Shown: one piece after another, positions 53,331-61,882 of the stretch
Layout: each line of letters starts with the position of its first letter
Position numbering within the stretch: position 1 is the first letter of the stretch
Assembly: GCA_937901525.1 (NCBI GenBank)
Contig: CALDHX010000015.1
Coordinates: 1-64,000 of the forward strand
Length of the DNA stretch: 64,000 nt
Source of the DNA: an uncultured Bacteroidales bacterium
GTDB lineage: Bacteria; Bacteroidota; Bacteroidia; Bacteroidales; P3
Direction: 5' to 3'
Position numbers and translations under genes: made by a program
The notes under the pieces: model-generated
Database searches by the model: none
Told to the model about the DNA's origin: nothing
The model's input: only the letters and a program-made list of their open reading frames with translations

Positions 53331-54260
53331 ATGACAGAAAGAACAATTAAAAACATTCTAATTTCTCAACCTGAGCCAACAGATTTGTTGAAGAATCAAT
53401 ACAAAGCGTTATCAAGCAAATACGAAGTTGAATTTACCTTTTACAAGTTTTTTGATGTAGTAGGTATTAGTAACAGAGAGTTTAGAGATTATAAAATCTC
53501 TCTTTTAGATTATAGTGCAGTTATTTTCACAAGTAAATTATCAGTTGATAATTATTTCCGCTTGGCAAAAGAATTGAGATTAAATATTCCTGAATCAATG
53601 AAGTATTTTTGCATAACAGAAGCAGTAGCTAATTATATGCAAAACTATGTTCAATATCGTAAACGTAAAATATTCTATGGAAAGCTTACATTTAAAGATT
53701 TGGTAGAGGTAATAGTAAAGCATAAAGAAGAAAAATTTATCATTCCTTGTGCAGAAGATGCTACGATAGAATATTTTAAAATGTTAGATGCTGCAAAAAT
53801 TTCTTATACAAAGGCGATAATGTATCGCTCTGAAACAAAAGATTTGACTAATATAGATATTAAGAAATTCGATATGATAGCTATGTTTTCTCCTATTGGA
53901 GTTAAGTCTTTTGTTCAAAGTTTTCCAGACATTACCTCTGAGGATATTTTCATTGCAGCCTTCGGAACTACAACTCAAACAGCATTAAAATCCGCAAAAC
54001 TTAAAACCTATATTCCTGCTCCTACAAAAGAAGCTCCTTCAATGATAATGGCGATAGATAAATTCTTGTCTTTAACTATGGAAGAAAGAAAAGAATGGAT
54101 GGCCGCAATAGATGCAGAATTTAAAACGAGAAAAAAATCAACAACAACTAAAACTACTACCACTAAAAAAGCAACTACAACAAAGAAAACCTCAACCACT
54201 AAAACTACTGCTTCAAAAACAACAACCACAAAGAAAACATCTAAAACACAAGATGAATAA
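53331..54260 (+). CDS. hemD: Uroporphyrinogen-III synthase with Lys/Thr-rich tail
   Basis: 309 residues from the ATG at 53331. HemD closes and isomerises hydroxymethylbilane to uroporphyrinogen III. The family is poorly conserved; here ILISQPEP, VIFTSKLSVDNYF, KFIIPCAED and MIAMFSPIGVKSFVQSF with AFGTTTQTALKSA fit. After about residue 262 comes an extension made of repeated Lys/Thr/Ser (TTTKTTTTKK-like) with no enzymatic counterpart. A frame starting at 53298 overlaps DUF4271 and the -7 element, so 53331 is preferred. rnpA starts eight bases before its stop. Confidence 0.82.
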   Translation: MTERTIKNILISQPEPTDLLKNQYKALSSKYEVEFTFYKFFDVVGISNREFRDYKISLLDYSAVIFTSKLSVDNYFRLAKELRLNIPESMKYFCITEAVANYMQNYVQYRKRKIFYGKLTFKDLVEVIVKHKEEKFIIPCAEDATIEYFKMLDAAKISYTKAIMYRSETKDLTNIDIKKFDMIAMFSPIGVKSFVQSFPDITSEDIFIAAFGTTTQTALKSAKLKTYIPAPTKEAPSMIMAIDKFLSLTMEERKEWMAAIDAEFKTRKKSTTTKTTTTKKATTTKKTSTTKTTASKTTTTKKTSKTQDE

Positions 54261-54648
54261 TTTCCCTAAGGGAGAAAGACTAAATAACGTCAAACAAATA
54301 GAAAATCTATACGCTAAGGGAGATAAGTTTATGGCTTATCCTTTTAGCGTTAGATTTATTCACAATGGAGAACAAACAGAAAATAATTCTAAACTATCCG
54401 TATTGATTACTGCTCCAAAACGCTATCAAAAATTAGCAGTTAATCGTAATCGTGCAAAAAGACTTTTAAGAGAAGCTTACAGATTAAACAAACATTCTCT
54501 TCAAGAAAAGATAAAAAATTCTTCTTCTCAATTATTTATCAGCATTGCCTTAGTTTCAAAAAACATGCCGAATTATTCCTTAACCGAACAAAAGGTTAAA
54601 GAAATTCTTTCTACAATAGAAAAAAAGATATTTAGTGAAAACGATTAA
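54253..54648 (+). CDS. rnpA: Ribonuclease P protein component
   Basis: 131 residues from the ATG at 54253. RnpA helps RNase P RNA cut the 5-prime leader of pre-tRNA. Seen: FPKGERLNNVKQIENLY at the start, PFSVRFI, and the signature KRYQKLAVNRNRAKRLLREAYR. A longer frame exists from 54112, but it runs antithetically through the hemD Lys/Thr tail and is not real. Overlaps hemD by eight bases and yidD by 14. Confidence 0.92.
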   Translation: MNNFPKGERLNNVKQIENLYAKGDKFMAYPFSVRFIHNGEQTENNSKLSVLITAPKRYQKLAVNRNRAKRLLREAYRLNKHSLQEKIKNSSSQLFISIALVSKNMPNYSLTEQKVKEILSTIEKKIFSEND

Positions 54649-54865
54649 GAAAGTTTTTTCTTTTATATTTTTGGCTTTGATAAGATTTTATCAAGTAGCG
54701 ATTTCACCCCTAAAACCGCCATCTTGTAGATTTACTCCTACATGTTCACAATATGCAATAGAGGCTATAAAAAAGTATGGGCCGTTTAAAGGACTTTATT
54801 TAGCAATTCGCAGAATACTTCGTTGTCATCCTTGGGGAGGAAGTGGATATGATCCCGTTCCTTAA
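54635..54865 (+). CDS. yidD: Membrane protein insertion efficiency factor YidD
   Basis: 76 residues. YidD is a small membrane-associated protein that aids insertion by YidC. The family core RFYQVAISPLKPPSCRFTPTCSQYAIEAIKKYG and CHPWGGSGYDPVP is complete. It is coupled to rnpA by a 14-base overlap, the usual neighbour order in bacteria, and the gene ends before a double inverted repeat. Confidence 0.95.
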   Translation: MKTIKKVFSFIFLALIRFYQVAISPLKPPSCRFTPTCSQYAIEAIKKYGPFKGLYLAIRRILRCHPWGGSGYDPVP

Positions 54866-54877
54866 AAGAAAAGACAA

Positions 54878-54951
54878 ATTACCATAAAGAGATAATGGAT
54901 TTTCTCTTTATGGTAATCCATTATCTTAATAAGAAAATCCATTATCTCTTT
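54878..54951. terminator. Overlapping inverted repeats, convergent terminator region
   Basis: 54878-54892 pairs perfectly with 54903-54917 (15 bp), and 54886-54905 pairs perfectly with 54932-54951 (20 bp). The two share bases 54886-54892 and so cannot both form. It lies between convergent yidD and the deaminase gene. Confidence 0.8.
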
Positions 54952-54963
54952 GTTTTATTTTTC

Positions 54964-55992
54964 TTATTGTTTGTCGTATTTTAATACTTCATCATAAAAA
55001 AAGTCTAATTCTACGCCTGCTTGTGCAAACATTTGTTCTGAATCTTTTCCTGCGTGGTATTTCATTTGACAAACCACTCTTTTGATTCCGCAATTTATTA
55101 TCATCATTGCACAAGTGCGACAAGGAGTCATCTTACAATAAAGAGTAGCCCCGTCAAGTGCAATTCCTCTTCTTGCAGCTTGACAAATTGCATTTTGTTC
55201 TGCATGAACGGTTCTCACACAATGATTACTAATGCTTCCATCTTCATTAATCATTTGCTTAAACAAGTGTCCGACATCATCACAATGTGGTAATCCTTTT
55301 GGAGCTCCTACATAACCTGTTACAAGCACTTGTTTATCTTTTACAATCACGCAACCGCTTCTGCCTCTATCACAAGTTGCTCTTTTTGCTGCTGCATTAG
55401 CCAAATCCATGAAGTATTCGTCCCAAGAAGGTCTTTTAAATTTTTCCATTTGTTTTAAAACATCTTCCACTTGCTTTGAGAGCGATTCTACATCTTGGTC
55501 ATTGTTGAAAGTGTAATCTGCTTTCTGCATACAAATTGCAATATTTTGACTATTATTGTTGTCAGATTGCATTTCACGTTTTTCATTCTCAACAAAGGTT
55601 TCAAAACTTACATTGTCGGTTGCACTCTTTCTAAGAGAAATTCTTTGATAGCGTGTTTTTATATCGGCATCTACTGAAAACAAATAGAAATTATGAATGT
55701 TTCTTAATAGTTCTATTTCCTTATCATTGCGAATACTTTCTATCACACAATCATCTCCGTTTGCTATTGCTGTGTTTAGAATAGTTTTTATTATGTAATC
55801 GTTTCCAAATTCTTCTCTTAGAGAATTTGCAGTTGAAGTCATCGTGTCGCGATTTATTTCTAAACCACGTTTTTTGATTTCTTCAACAAGGAAATCTCTT
55901 ACCGAATAATGTTTAAACCCTTTTTTGATTAACAATTCTACAATAGTACCCTTTCCAGCTCCTATTGTGCCTGTTATTCCTATTATTATCAT
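54964..55992 (-). CDS. P-loop kinase-like/dCMP deaminase fusion
   Basis: 342 residues in two parts. Residues 1-190 form a P-loop domain of the nucleotide-kinase or dephospho-CoA-kinase type: GTIGAGKGTIVELLIKKG, a DFL region and a basic SLRKS lid. Residues 196-342 are a deoxycytidylate deaminase: Zn ligand and base in TVHAEQNAI (about 262) and PCRTCAMM (about 289-293). This order resembles yeast dCMP deaminase and also AvcD/DcdV-type antiviral deaminases. Here it overlaps purE by four bases, which argues for a housekeeping nucleotide role. Its activity on dCMP or dCTP cannot be told from sequence. Confidence 0.82.
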   Translation of the reverse strand: MIIIGITGTIGAGKGTIVELLIKKGFKHYSVRDFLVEEIKKRGLEINRDTMTSTANSLREEFGNDYIIKTILNTAIANGDDCVIESIRNDKEIELLRNIHNFYLFSVDADIKTRYQRISLRKSATDNVSFETFVENEKREMQSDNNNSQNIAICMQKADYTFNNDQDVESLSKQVEDVLKQMEKFKRPSWDEYFMDLANAAAKRATCDRGRSGCVIVKDKQVLVTGYVGAPKGLPHCDDVGHLFKQMINEDGSISNHCVRTVHAEQNAICQAARRGIALDGATLYCKMTPCRTCAMMIINCGIKRVVCQMKYHAGKDSEQMFAQAGVELDFFYDEVLKYDKQ

Positions 55993-56492
55993 ACCTTATA
56001 TTTGTAAGATAGGTTGTCAAGTTCTTTATTTGCTTTTACGATTTTTTCTTTTAGACTTTCTTTGTAGTCAATCATTTTCTTTTTTAGTTCATCGTCTGCT
56101 GTAGAAAGTATTTGTAGTGCTAAGATTGCTGCATTTAATGCACCATTTATTGCAACCGTTGCAACAGGTATTCCAGGAGGCATTTGCATCATTGCAAGTG
56201 CGGCGTCCATTCCCTCTAATGAAGCTTTAATTGGAACACCTATAACAGGCAATGGTGTCATTGCTGCGATTACTCCTGGTAAATGAGCCGCCATTCCTGC
56301 TGCTGCTATTATTACTTCAATGCCTCTTTTGTGAGCATTAGTTGCAAATTCTTCTACTTCTTTTGGGGTACGATGTGCAGACAAAGCATTGATTTCAAAA
56401 GGTATTTCCATTTGTTCAAAAAACTTCGCTGCATTTTCCATAATAGGTAAATCCGAAGTTGACCCCATTATTATACTTACTCTTGCTTTCAT
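55989..56492 (-). CDS. purE: N5-carboxyaminoimidazole ribonucleotide mutase
   Basis: 167 residues. PurE moves the carboxyl group of N5-CAIR to make CAIR in purine synthesis. Signature blocks: IIMGSTSDLPIMENAAKFF, the active-site SAHRTPKEVEEFA, and AAAGMAAHLPGVIAAMTPLPVIGVP. Length is standard. It is in an operon: nitroreductase upstream (26-base gap) and the deaminase fusion downstream (ATGA overlap). Confidence 0.96.
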   Translation of the reverse strand: MKARVSIIMGSTSDLPIMENAAKFFEQMEIPFEINALSAHRTPKEVEEFATNAHKRGIEVIIAAAGMAAHLPGVIAAMTPLPVIGVPIKASLEGMDAALAMMQMPPGIPVATVAINGALNAAILALQILSTADDELKKKMIDYKESLKEKIVKANKELDNLSYKYKV

Positions 56493-56518
56493 TTTTAAAT
56501 CCTAAATATTTAATGTGA

Positions 56519-57271
56519 TTAAATCATTTCTTGTTCTTTTAAGAAATCCTTGTACTTTTGAGAAAAGTATTCAGCATCTTTTTTTGAGTATCTTACGTTA
56601 GTGAATACTTGTGCAAGGTTTTCTTGTTTTGATTCTGCAATATATTTTTTTATTTGAGGGAGTTGTTCAAATGATTCATAGAGTTGTTCAATTTTTTCTT
56701 TATTATAATCTTCGTATTCTTCGTAATGAACAACTGCCTCCAAAGGTAATCTTTCTGTCAAAGGAGGATTCTCTGCTGGATAACCCAAAGTAATCGTGGT
56801 AACAGGCACAACACCTTTTGGAAGATGCAATAATTCTGCTATTTCTTTGGCTTGATAGTTTACTGTGCCAATATAACAAGCCCCTATGCCTAATTCTTCT
56901 GCTGCATTCACCATTGCTTGTGTGCAAATAGTAGCATCTATTGTTGAAACATTCAACCACAAAAAATTATCATAACTTTTAGGTGCATTTCTTTGCTCAC
57001 AATATTTGTGAAAACGATTTACATCTGCACAAACAGTCAAAACAACAGATGCGTCTTTGACCATAGGTTGATTAAAATGAAGTTTGCAAAGTGCTTCTTT
57101 GTTTTCTTGATTTTGAGTAACAATTATGCTGTATATTTGCATATTTCCACAGTTTGAGGCTCTAACTCCTGCTTGCAAAATGGTGTCAAGAGTTTCTTTT
57201 TCAATTGCCTTATCACTGTATTTTCTGATTGTTCTTCTATTTAGAAGAGTATTTATTCCGTTGTGTTCCAT
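56519..57271 (-). CDS. Nitroreductase-family flavoprotein
   Basis: 250 residues from the ATG at 57271. These FMN enzymes reduce nitro compounds or quinones with NAD(P)H. Seen: NRRTIRKYSDKAIE at the start (the FMN-phosphate RRxxRxF region), GVRASNCGNMQ, TQAMVNAAEELGIGACYIGTVN and VVPVTTITLGYPAENPPL. The frame extends 50 codons upstream with unrelated sequence and into the sufB promoter region, so I take the later ATG. It is the first gene of the purE operon. Confidence 0.85.
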   Translation of the reverse strand: MEHNGINTLLNRRTIRKYSDKAIEKETLDTILQAGVRASNCGNMQIYSIIVTQNQENKEALCKLHFNQPMVKDASVVLTVCADVNRFHKYCEQRNAPKSYDNFLWLNVSTIDATICTQAMVNAAEELGIGACYIGTVNYQAKEIAELLHLPKGVVPVTTITLGYPAENPPLTERLPLEAVVHYEEYEDYNKEKIEQLYESFEQLPQIKKYIAESKQENLAQVFTNVRYSKKDAEYFSQKYKDFLKEQEMI

Positions 57272-57345
57272 AATATTCTTTTTTACGCAGTTTTCTAAGA
57301 AACGTTTACCTTTGTTAAATATTTTCTTAGGAAATAAAGTTTTCT

Positions 57346-57353
57346 TATATTTG
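57346..57353 (+). promoter_or_regulatory. -7 element TATATTTG of sufB
   Basis: TAnnTTTG plus C, 32 bases before the sufB ATG. Confidence 0.65.
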
Positions 57354-57363
57354 CAAAATAAAT

Positions 57364-57380
57364 CAAAAGTAGTACTTTTG
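57364..57380. promoter_or_regulatory. Symmetric site CAAAAGTA-G-TACTTTTG before sufB
   Basis: A perfect 8-bp inverted repeat around one base. It sits between the sufB -7 element and the ATG and also reads as TAnnTTTG on the minus strand (for the nitroreductase-purE operon). It could be an operator, for example for an iron or stress regulator, or a second promoter. Confidence 0.5.
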
Positions 57381-57384
57381 TAGT

Positions 57385-58830
57385 ATGGATAAAGATAAGA
57401 ATATAATAGAAGACGTAACAAATAACGACTATAAATATGGTTTTGTTACCGATATTGAGACTGAATTTATTGAAAAAGGATTAAACGAAAATATTATTCG
57501 TCATATATCTAAGGTAAAGCAAGAACCCGAATGGCTTTTAGAGTTTCGATTAAAGGCTTATAGGAAATTCATTACTATGAAGCAACCTGATTGGGCACAT
57601 CTTAATATTCCACCAATAGATTATCAAGATATTATTTACTATGCAGCACCTAAGAAGAAAAAAGAATTAGCAAGTCTTGACGAAGTTGATCCTGAACTTT
57701 TGGAAACCTTTAATAAACTTGGAATTTCACTTGATGAACAAAAAAGATTAACAGGTGTAGCCGTTGATGCTGTGATGGACTCGGTGTCGGTTAAGACAAC
57801 TTTTCACGATACGTTGAGTAAAGCAGGAGTTATTTTTTGTTCGTTTAGTGAAGCTGTTAAAAATCACCCCGATTTAGTAAAACAATACTTAGCAAGTGTT
57901 GTTCCAATAGGAGATAATTACTTTGCCGCACTTAATTCAGCCGTTTTCTCTGATGGTTCTTTCTGTTATATTCCAAAGGGCGTACATTGTCCAATGGAAC
58001 TTTCGACTTATTTTAGAATAAACGCCGCTGGCTCGGGACAATTCGAGAGAACATTGATTGTAGCTGATGAAGGCTCTTACGTTTCCTACATGGAAGGCTG
58101 TTCAGCTCCACAAAGAGATGAAAATCAACTGCACGCAGCTATTGTAGAGATTGTAGTAATGAAAGATGCCGAAGTAAAATACTCAACAGTTCAAAATTGG
58201 TATCCAGGAGATAAAGATGGAAAAGGAGGAATCTATAATTTCGTTACCAAAAGAGGAATGTGCAAAGGAAATAACTCTAAACTATCTTGGACACAAGTAG
58301 AAACAGGTTCTGCAATCACTTGGAAATATCCTTCATGTGTATTATTAGGAGATAATTCCGTAGGAGAATTTTATTCTGTTGCAGTAACAAACAATCATCA
58401 GCAAGCAGACACAGGCACAAAGATGGTTCATGTAGGACGAAATACTAAAAGTACAATTATAAGCAAAGGAATATCAAGTGGGAAAAGCCAAAACTCATAT
58501 CGAGGTTTAGTAAAGGTAAACAGATTAGCAGAAAATTCAAGAAATTATTCACAATGTGATTCTTTATTGCTAACAGATACTTGTGGAGCACACACATTTC
58601 CTTACATAAAAGTTGATAATCATTCCTCAATAGTAGAACACGAAGCAACTACCTCAAAGATTTCAGAAGACCAATTATTCTATTGTCGTCAACGAGGCAT
58701 AAGTCAAGAAGGAGCAATAGGGCTTATAGTAAACGGATATGCGAAAGAAGTTTTGAATAAATTGCCTATGGAGTTTGCAGTTGAAGCACAAAAATTATTA
58801 TCCATAAGTTTAGACAATAGTGTTGGATAA
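57385..58830 (+). CDS. sufB: Fe-S cluster assembly protein SufB
   Basis: 481 residues. SufB is the scaffold of the SufBCD complex on which clusters are built. Blocks: the N-terminal ISKVKQEPEWLLEFRLKAYRKF, WAHLNIPPIDYQDIIYYAAPKKK, then the beta-helix region with SYMEGCSAPQRDENQLHAAIVEIV and DCTHTFPYI-like DTCGAHTFPYIKV near the end. The conserved late Cys (in LLTDTCGAH) is present. Unusually, sufC and sufD do not follow: a heptosyltransferase starts one base after the stop. Confidence 0.96.
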   Translation: MDKDKNIIEDVTNNDYKYGFVTDIETEFIEKGLNENIIRHISKVKQEPEWLLEFRLKAYRKFITMKQPDWAHLNIPPIDYQDIIYYAAPKKKKELASLDEVDPELLETFNKLGISLDEQKRLTGVAVDAVMDSVSVKTTFHDTLSKAGVIFCSFSEAVKNHPDLVKQYLASVVPIGDNYFAALNSAVFSDGSFCYIPKGVHCPMELSTYFRINAAGSGQFERTLIVADEGSYVSYMEGCSAPQRDENQLHAAIVEIVVMKDAEVKYSTVQNWYPGDKDGKGGIYNFVTKRGMCKGNNSKLSWTQVETGSAITWKYPSCVLLGDNSVGEFYSVAVTNNHQQADTGTKMVHVGRNTKSTIISKGISSGKSQNSYRGLVKVNRLAENSRNYSQCDSLLLTDTCGAHTFPYIKVDNHSSIVEHEATTSKISEDQLFYCRQRGISQEGAIGLIVNGYAKEVLNKLPMEFAVEAQKLLSISLDNSVG

Positions 58831-58831
58831 A

Positions 58832-59821
58832 ATGGAAAGTTATAAGATATTAGTAATAAGATTTTCTTCAATAGGAGATATTGTTTTAACAACTCCTATT
58901 GTCAGAGCGTTAAAACAGCAGTTAAAAAACGTAGAAATACATTACTTAACAAAAAAAACAAACTATTCTCTCCTGCAAAACAACAAATATATTGATAAAA
59001 TACATTTGTTAGAAGATGCAGATTTGCTAAAAAAACTAAGAAGCAACAAATTTGATTATATTGTCGATTTACACAATAACCTTCGTACGTTAAAAATTAA
59101 GGCTATGCTTGGAGTGAAAAGCAAAGCCTTTCCAAAATTAAATTTAAAAAAATTCCTACTTGTAAACTTCAAAATCAATAAACTTCCAAACATTCATATT
59201 GTAGATAGATATTTTGAAGCCACAAGTAAATTAGGAGTAATAAATGATAAGAAAGGGTTAGATTTCTTTTTACAAGAAGAAGATTTTGTATCACCTGATG
59301 CCCTGCCGTTAGACTTTCACAATGGATATATTGCAGTTGTTGTAGGGAGCAAGCATTTTACAAAACAAATGCCGTTGAATCTTTTGGCTCAAATATGCAA
59401 AGGATTAGAAAAACCAATAATCCTTTTAGGCGATAAAACAGATTACGCAAAAGCATATAAGATTGAAAAAGAAACTGGTTCAAAAGTTTTTAATGGATGT
59501 GGAGCTTATAACATCAATCAAAGCAGTGCCTTAATAAAAAATTCACTTGGAGTAATTACAGCAGACACTGGGCTAATGCATATAGCCTCTGCTTTGGATA
59601 AAAACATAATTTGTCTTTGGGGAAATACCGTTATGGATTTTGGAATGTATCCTTACCGAGCAGAAAACTCACAAGCTCAAACCTATAACTTTGAAATAAA
59701 AAATTTATCGTGTCGTCCATGTAGCAAATTAGGTCATAAACAATGTCCTAAAAAGCACTTCAAATGTATGAACGACCAAAACGTAGAAGAAATCGTAAGA
59801 ATAGCCAATAATTGGGAATAA
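58832..59821 (+). CDS. Heptosyltransferase-like glycosyltransferase (GT9)
   Basis: 329 residues from the ATG at 58832; a GTG 12 bases upstream would overlap sufB and is unlikely. GT9 enzymes add heptose to the lipopolysaccharide core on the inner leaflet. N-terminal RFSSIGDIVLTTPIVRAL, then LHNNLRTL, the nucleotide-binding CLWGNTVMDFGMYPYRAENSQ and a LSCRPCSKLGHKQCPKKHFKCM end with several Cys fit the family. Exact sugar unknown. One base separates it from sufB, and mazG follows five bases after its stop. Confidence 0.88.
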   Translation: MESYKILVIRFSSIGDIVLTTPIVRALKQQLKNVEIHYLTKKTNYSLLQNNKYIDKIHLLEDADLLKKLRSNKFDYIVDLHNNLRTLKIKAMLGVKSKAFPKLNLKKFLLVNFKINKLPNIHIVDRYFEATSKLGVINDKKGLDFFLQEEDFVSPDALPLDFHNGYIAVVVGSKHFTKQMPLNLLAQICKGLEKPIILLGDKTDYAKAYKIEKETGSKVFNGCGAYNINQSSALIKNSLGVITADTGLMHIASALDKNIICLWGNTVMDFGMYPYRAENSQAQTYNFEIKNLSCRPCSKLGHKQCPKKHFKCMNDQNVEEIVRIANNWE

Positions 59822-59826
59822 GAAAA

Positions 59827-60615
59827 ATGGAAGAAAACAAACACAAAGAAGCACAAGCGAGTTTTTCAAAACTACTAACCATAATGGACGAACTTAGAGA
59901 AAAGTGTCCATGGGATAAAAAACAAACAAATCTAAGTTTAAAATCCAACACAATAGAAGAAGTCTATGAATTAGCCCAAGCAATAGAAGATGACGACAAA
60001 CAAGAAATAAAAAAAGAACTTGGAGACTTGCTTTTACATGTTGTTTTCTATTCAAAAATTGGTAGCGAGCAAGGAGAATTTGACATAAAAGCAGTAATAG
60101 ATTCCCTATGTGAGAAACTAATAAGACGACACCCTCATATTTATGGAGAAGTAAAAGTAGAAAATGCAGAAGACGTTAAAAAAACTTGGGAACAAATAAA
60201 AATGACGGAAGGAAGAGAATCTGTATTTTCAGGAGTCCCAAAAGCATTGGATTCTTTAATAAAAGCATATAGATTACAAGAAAAAGCAGCAGGTGTAGGC
60301 TTTGATTGGAATGAGCCTTCTCAGGTTTGGGACAAAGTACAAGAAGAATTACAAGAATTAGAAGAAGAGGTAAAAAATAAAAACTCACAAGAAAAAATAG
60401 AAGAAGAGTTTGGAGACGTACTTTTTGCACTAATAAATTATGCACGTTTTCTAAAAATAAAACCAGAGCACGCCTTAGAAAAAACAAACCGTAAATTCAT
60501 AAAACGATTTCAATACATAGAACAAATAGCACAAGAACAAAATAAAAAACTTCAAGAAATGACGCTTGAAGAAATGGAAACAATTTGGAATAACGCAAAA
60601 ACAATGGAGGAATAA
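59827..60615 (+). CDS. mazG: Nucleoside triphosphate pyrophosphohydrolase MazG
   Basis: 262 residues from the ATG at 59827 (a TTG at 59812 overlaps the previous gene). MazG hydrolyses (d)NTPs to monophosphates and pyrophosphate and lowers damaged or alarmone nucleotides. Two MazG domains: the first with CPWDKKQTNLSLKSNTIEEVYELAQAIED and EIKKELGDLLLHVVFYS, the second with KVQEELQELEEEV and EEFGDVLFALINYARFL; both contain the ExxE/ExxD metal motif. Four-gene operon order with MBL downstream. Confidence 0.94.
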   Translation: MEENKHKEAQASFSKLLTIMDELREKCPWDKKQTNLSLKSNTIEEVYELAQAIEDDDKQEIKKELGDLLLHVVFYSKIGSEQGEFDIKAVIDSLCEKLIRRHPHIYGEVKVENAEDVKKTWEQIKMTEGRESVFSGVPKALDSLIKAYRLQEKAAGVGFDWNEPSQVWDKVQEELQELEEEVKNKNSQEKIEEEFGDVLFALINYARFLKIKPEHALEKTNRKFIKRFQYIEQIAQEQNKKLQEMTLEEMETIWNNAKTMEE

Positions 60616-60620
60616 AAAAA

Positions 60621-61256
60621 ATGATAGAAATTATACCACAAAATCACTTTGAAGTAAATAGTTACGTATTATTTGATGAAACAAAAGAATGTGTTTTAGT
60701 TGATGTTTGCTCGCAAGGAGCCTTACAAGAAAGAGAAATAATCAACTTTATAGAACAACATTCCTTAAAAGTAAAACACATATTGCTTACTCATCCTCAC
60801 GTAGATCATCTTTGTGGCTCAGCATTTGCTTACAAACAATTTTCTTTGCCAATAACAATGAGCATAGATGCTGTAAAAATGTTTCAAACAGCCGAAAGTC
60901 AAGCCTCAATGATGGGATTTGAACTTGGAGATTTTGAAAACGTAGAGATAAAGACCATAATGCCTGGCGATGTTATTGAATTTGGAAATAGTAAGATAGA
61001 ATGTCTTGACACAGCAGGTCATTGTATTGGAAGTTTAAGTTATTACAATGCAAAAGAGAAGTATATAATCACAGGAGATGCTCTTTTCGCACAATCAATT
61101 GGCAGAACGGATCTTCCAACAGGAGATTTAGACCAACTACTCTCTAACATAAAAGAGAAAATACTCACTCTACCAGAAGAAACCAAAGTGTATCCAGGTC
61201 ATGGCCCTTATTCAACAGTAGATTACGAAAAAACACATAACCCATTCTTATTATAA
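60621..61256 (+). CDS. MBL-fold metallohydrolase (glyoxalase II-like)
   Basis: 211 residues. The metallo-beta-lactamase motif LLTHPHVDHLCGS gives HxHxDH, further ligands occur in DTAGHCIGSLSYY, ITGDALF and a final YPGHGP. Such proteins hydrolyse thioesters such as lactoylglutathione or related substrates. The size and motifs fit YcbL-type type I enzymes rather than long glyoxalase II. Five bases after mazG and four before the barrel gene. Confidence 0.9.
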   Translation: MIEIIPQNHFEVNSYVLFDETKECVLVDVCSQGALQEREIINFIEQHSLKVKHILLTHPHVDHLCGSAFAYKQFSLPITMSIDAVKMFQTAESQASMMGFELGDFENVEIKTIMPGDVIEFGNSKIECLDTAGHCIGSLSYYNAKEKYIITGDALFAQSIGRTDLPTGDLDQLLSNIKEKILTLPEETKVYPGHGPYSTVDYEKTHNPFLL

Positions 61257-61260
61257 CCTT

Positions 61261-61878
61261 ATGAAAAAGCAAGTAATTTATATTTTTCTTTTAGTTATCT
61301 TGGCGATGCCTTTTGGTGTGAATGCACAAGATTTTAACTTTGGATTGCAATTTGGAATAGTTCCTTCACAAGTTGATGGAGATGGAATGACAGGTTACAA
61401 TAAAATAGGACTAACAGCAGGTTGTTTTGTAACAAGAGATATAACAAAAGACGTTTTCCTTTATACTGATCTATCCTTTACAATGAAAGGAAGTAAGGTT
61501 GCAAGTAGTAAAAACGTAAATTTTGATCAATTGGAAATAAGTGCTAATTACATTGATTGGGGAATATACGCAGGATATAGATTTACTGATAAAATCAATT
61601 TAAAAGCAGGATTAATCCCATCGGTTCTAATATATAGTAACGAAAAAACTCCGGCGGGAATTGAAAGTTTAGAAGATGAGAAATTCAGAGCTTTTAATAT
61701 GCTTGTTTCAGGAGGATTAAGCTATCATTTCTCAAAACATTTTGCAGTAAATGCTACATATAATTATTCTATATTTAGCATAAAACCTGGTGAGTATGAG
61801 GTTTTTGACTATGATATAAAAATAAGTAATGCACAATATCATCATTACCTAAATATAGGCTTGATGTATCAGTTCTAA
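61261..61878 (+). CDS. Outer-membrane beta-barrel protein
   Basis: 205 residues with a signal peptide (KKQVIYIFLLVILAMPFGVNAQ). The mature protein begins DFNFGLQFGI and consists of amphipathic strands (LFYTDLSFTMKG, YIDWGIYAGYRF, LNIGLMYQF) ending in an aromatic residue, as expected for an outer-membrane barrel of the OprF-like/porin-like small class. It is related in style, not obviously in sequence, to the barrel at 36889. Last gene of the operon. Confidence 0.85.
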   Translation: MKKQVIYIFLLVILAMPFGVNAQDFNFGLQFGIVPSQVDGDGMTGYNKIGLTAGCFVTRDITKDVFLYTDLSFTMKGSKVASSKNVNFDQLEISANYIDWGIYAGYRFTDKINLKAGLIPSVLIYSNEKTPAGIESLEDEKFRAFNMLVSGGLSYHFSKHFAVNATYNYSIFSIKPGEYEVFDYDIKISNAQYHHYLNIGLMYQF

Positions 61879-61882
61879 AAAT

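Noticed and set aside
54112..54252. Upstream extension of the rnpA frame
   Set aside because: It runs through the hemD Lys/Thr tail in another frame and is Gln/Lys-rich by composition alone; RnpA begins at the ATG at 54253.
57272..57421. N-terminal extension of the nitroreductase
   Set aside because: It overlaps the sufB promoter and the start of sufB and has no family similarity.
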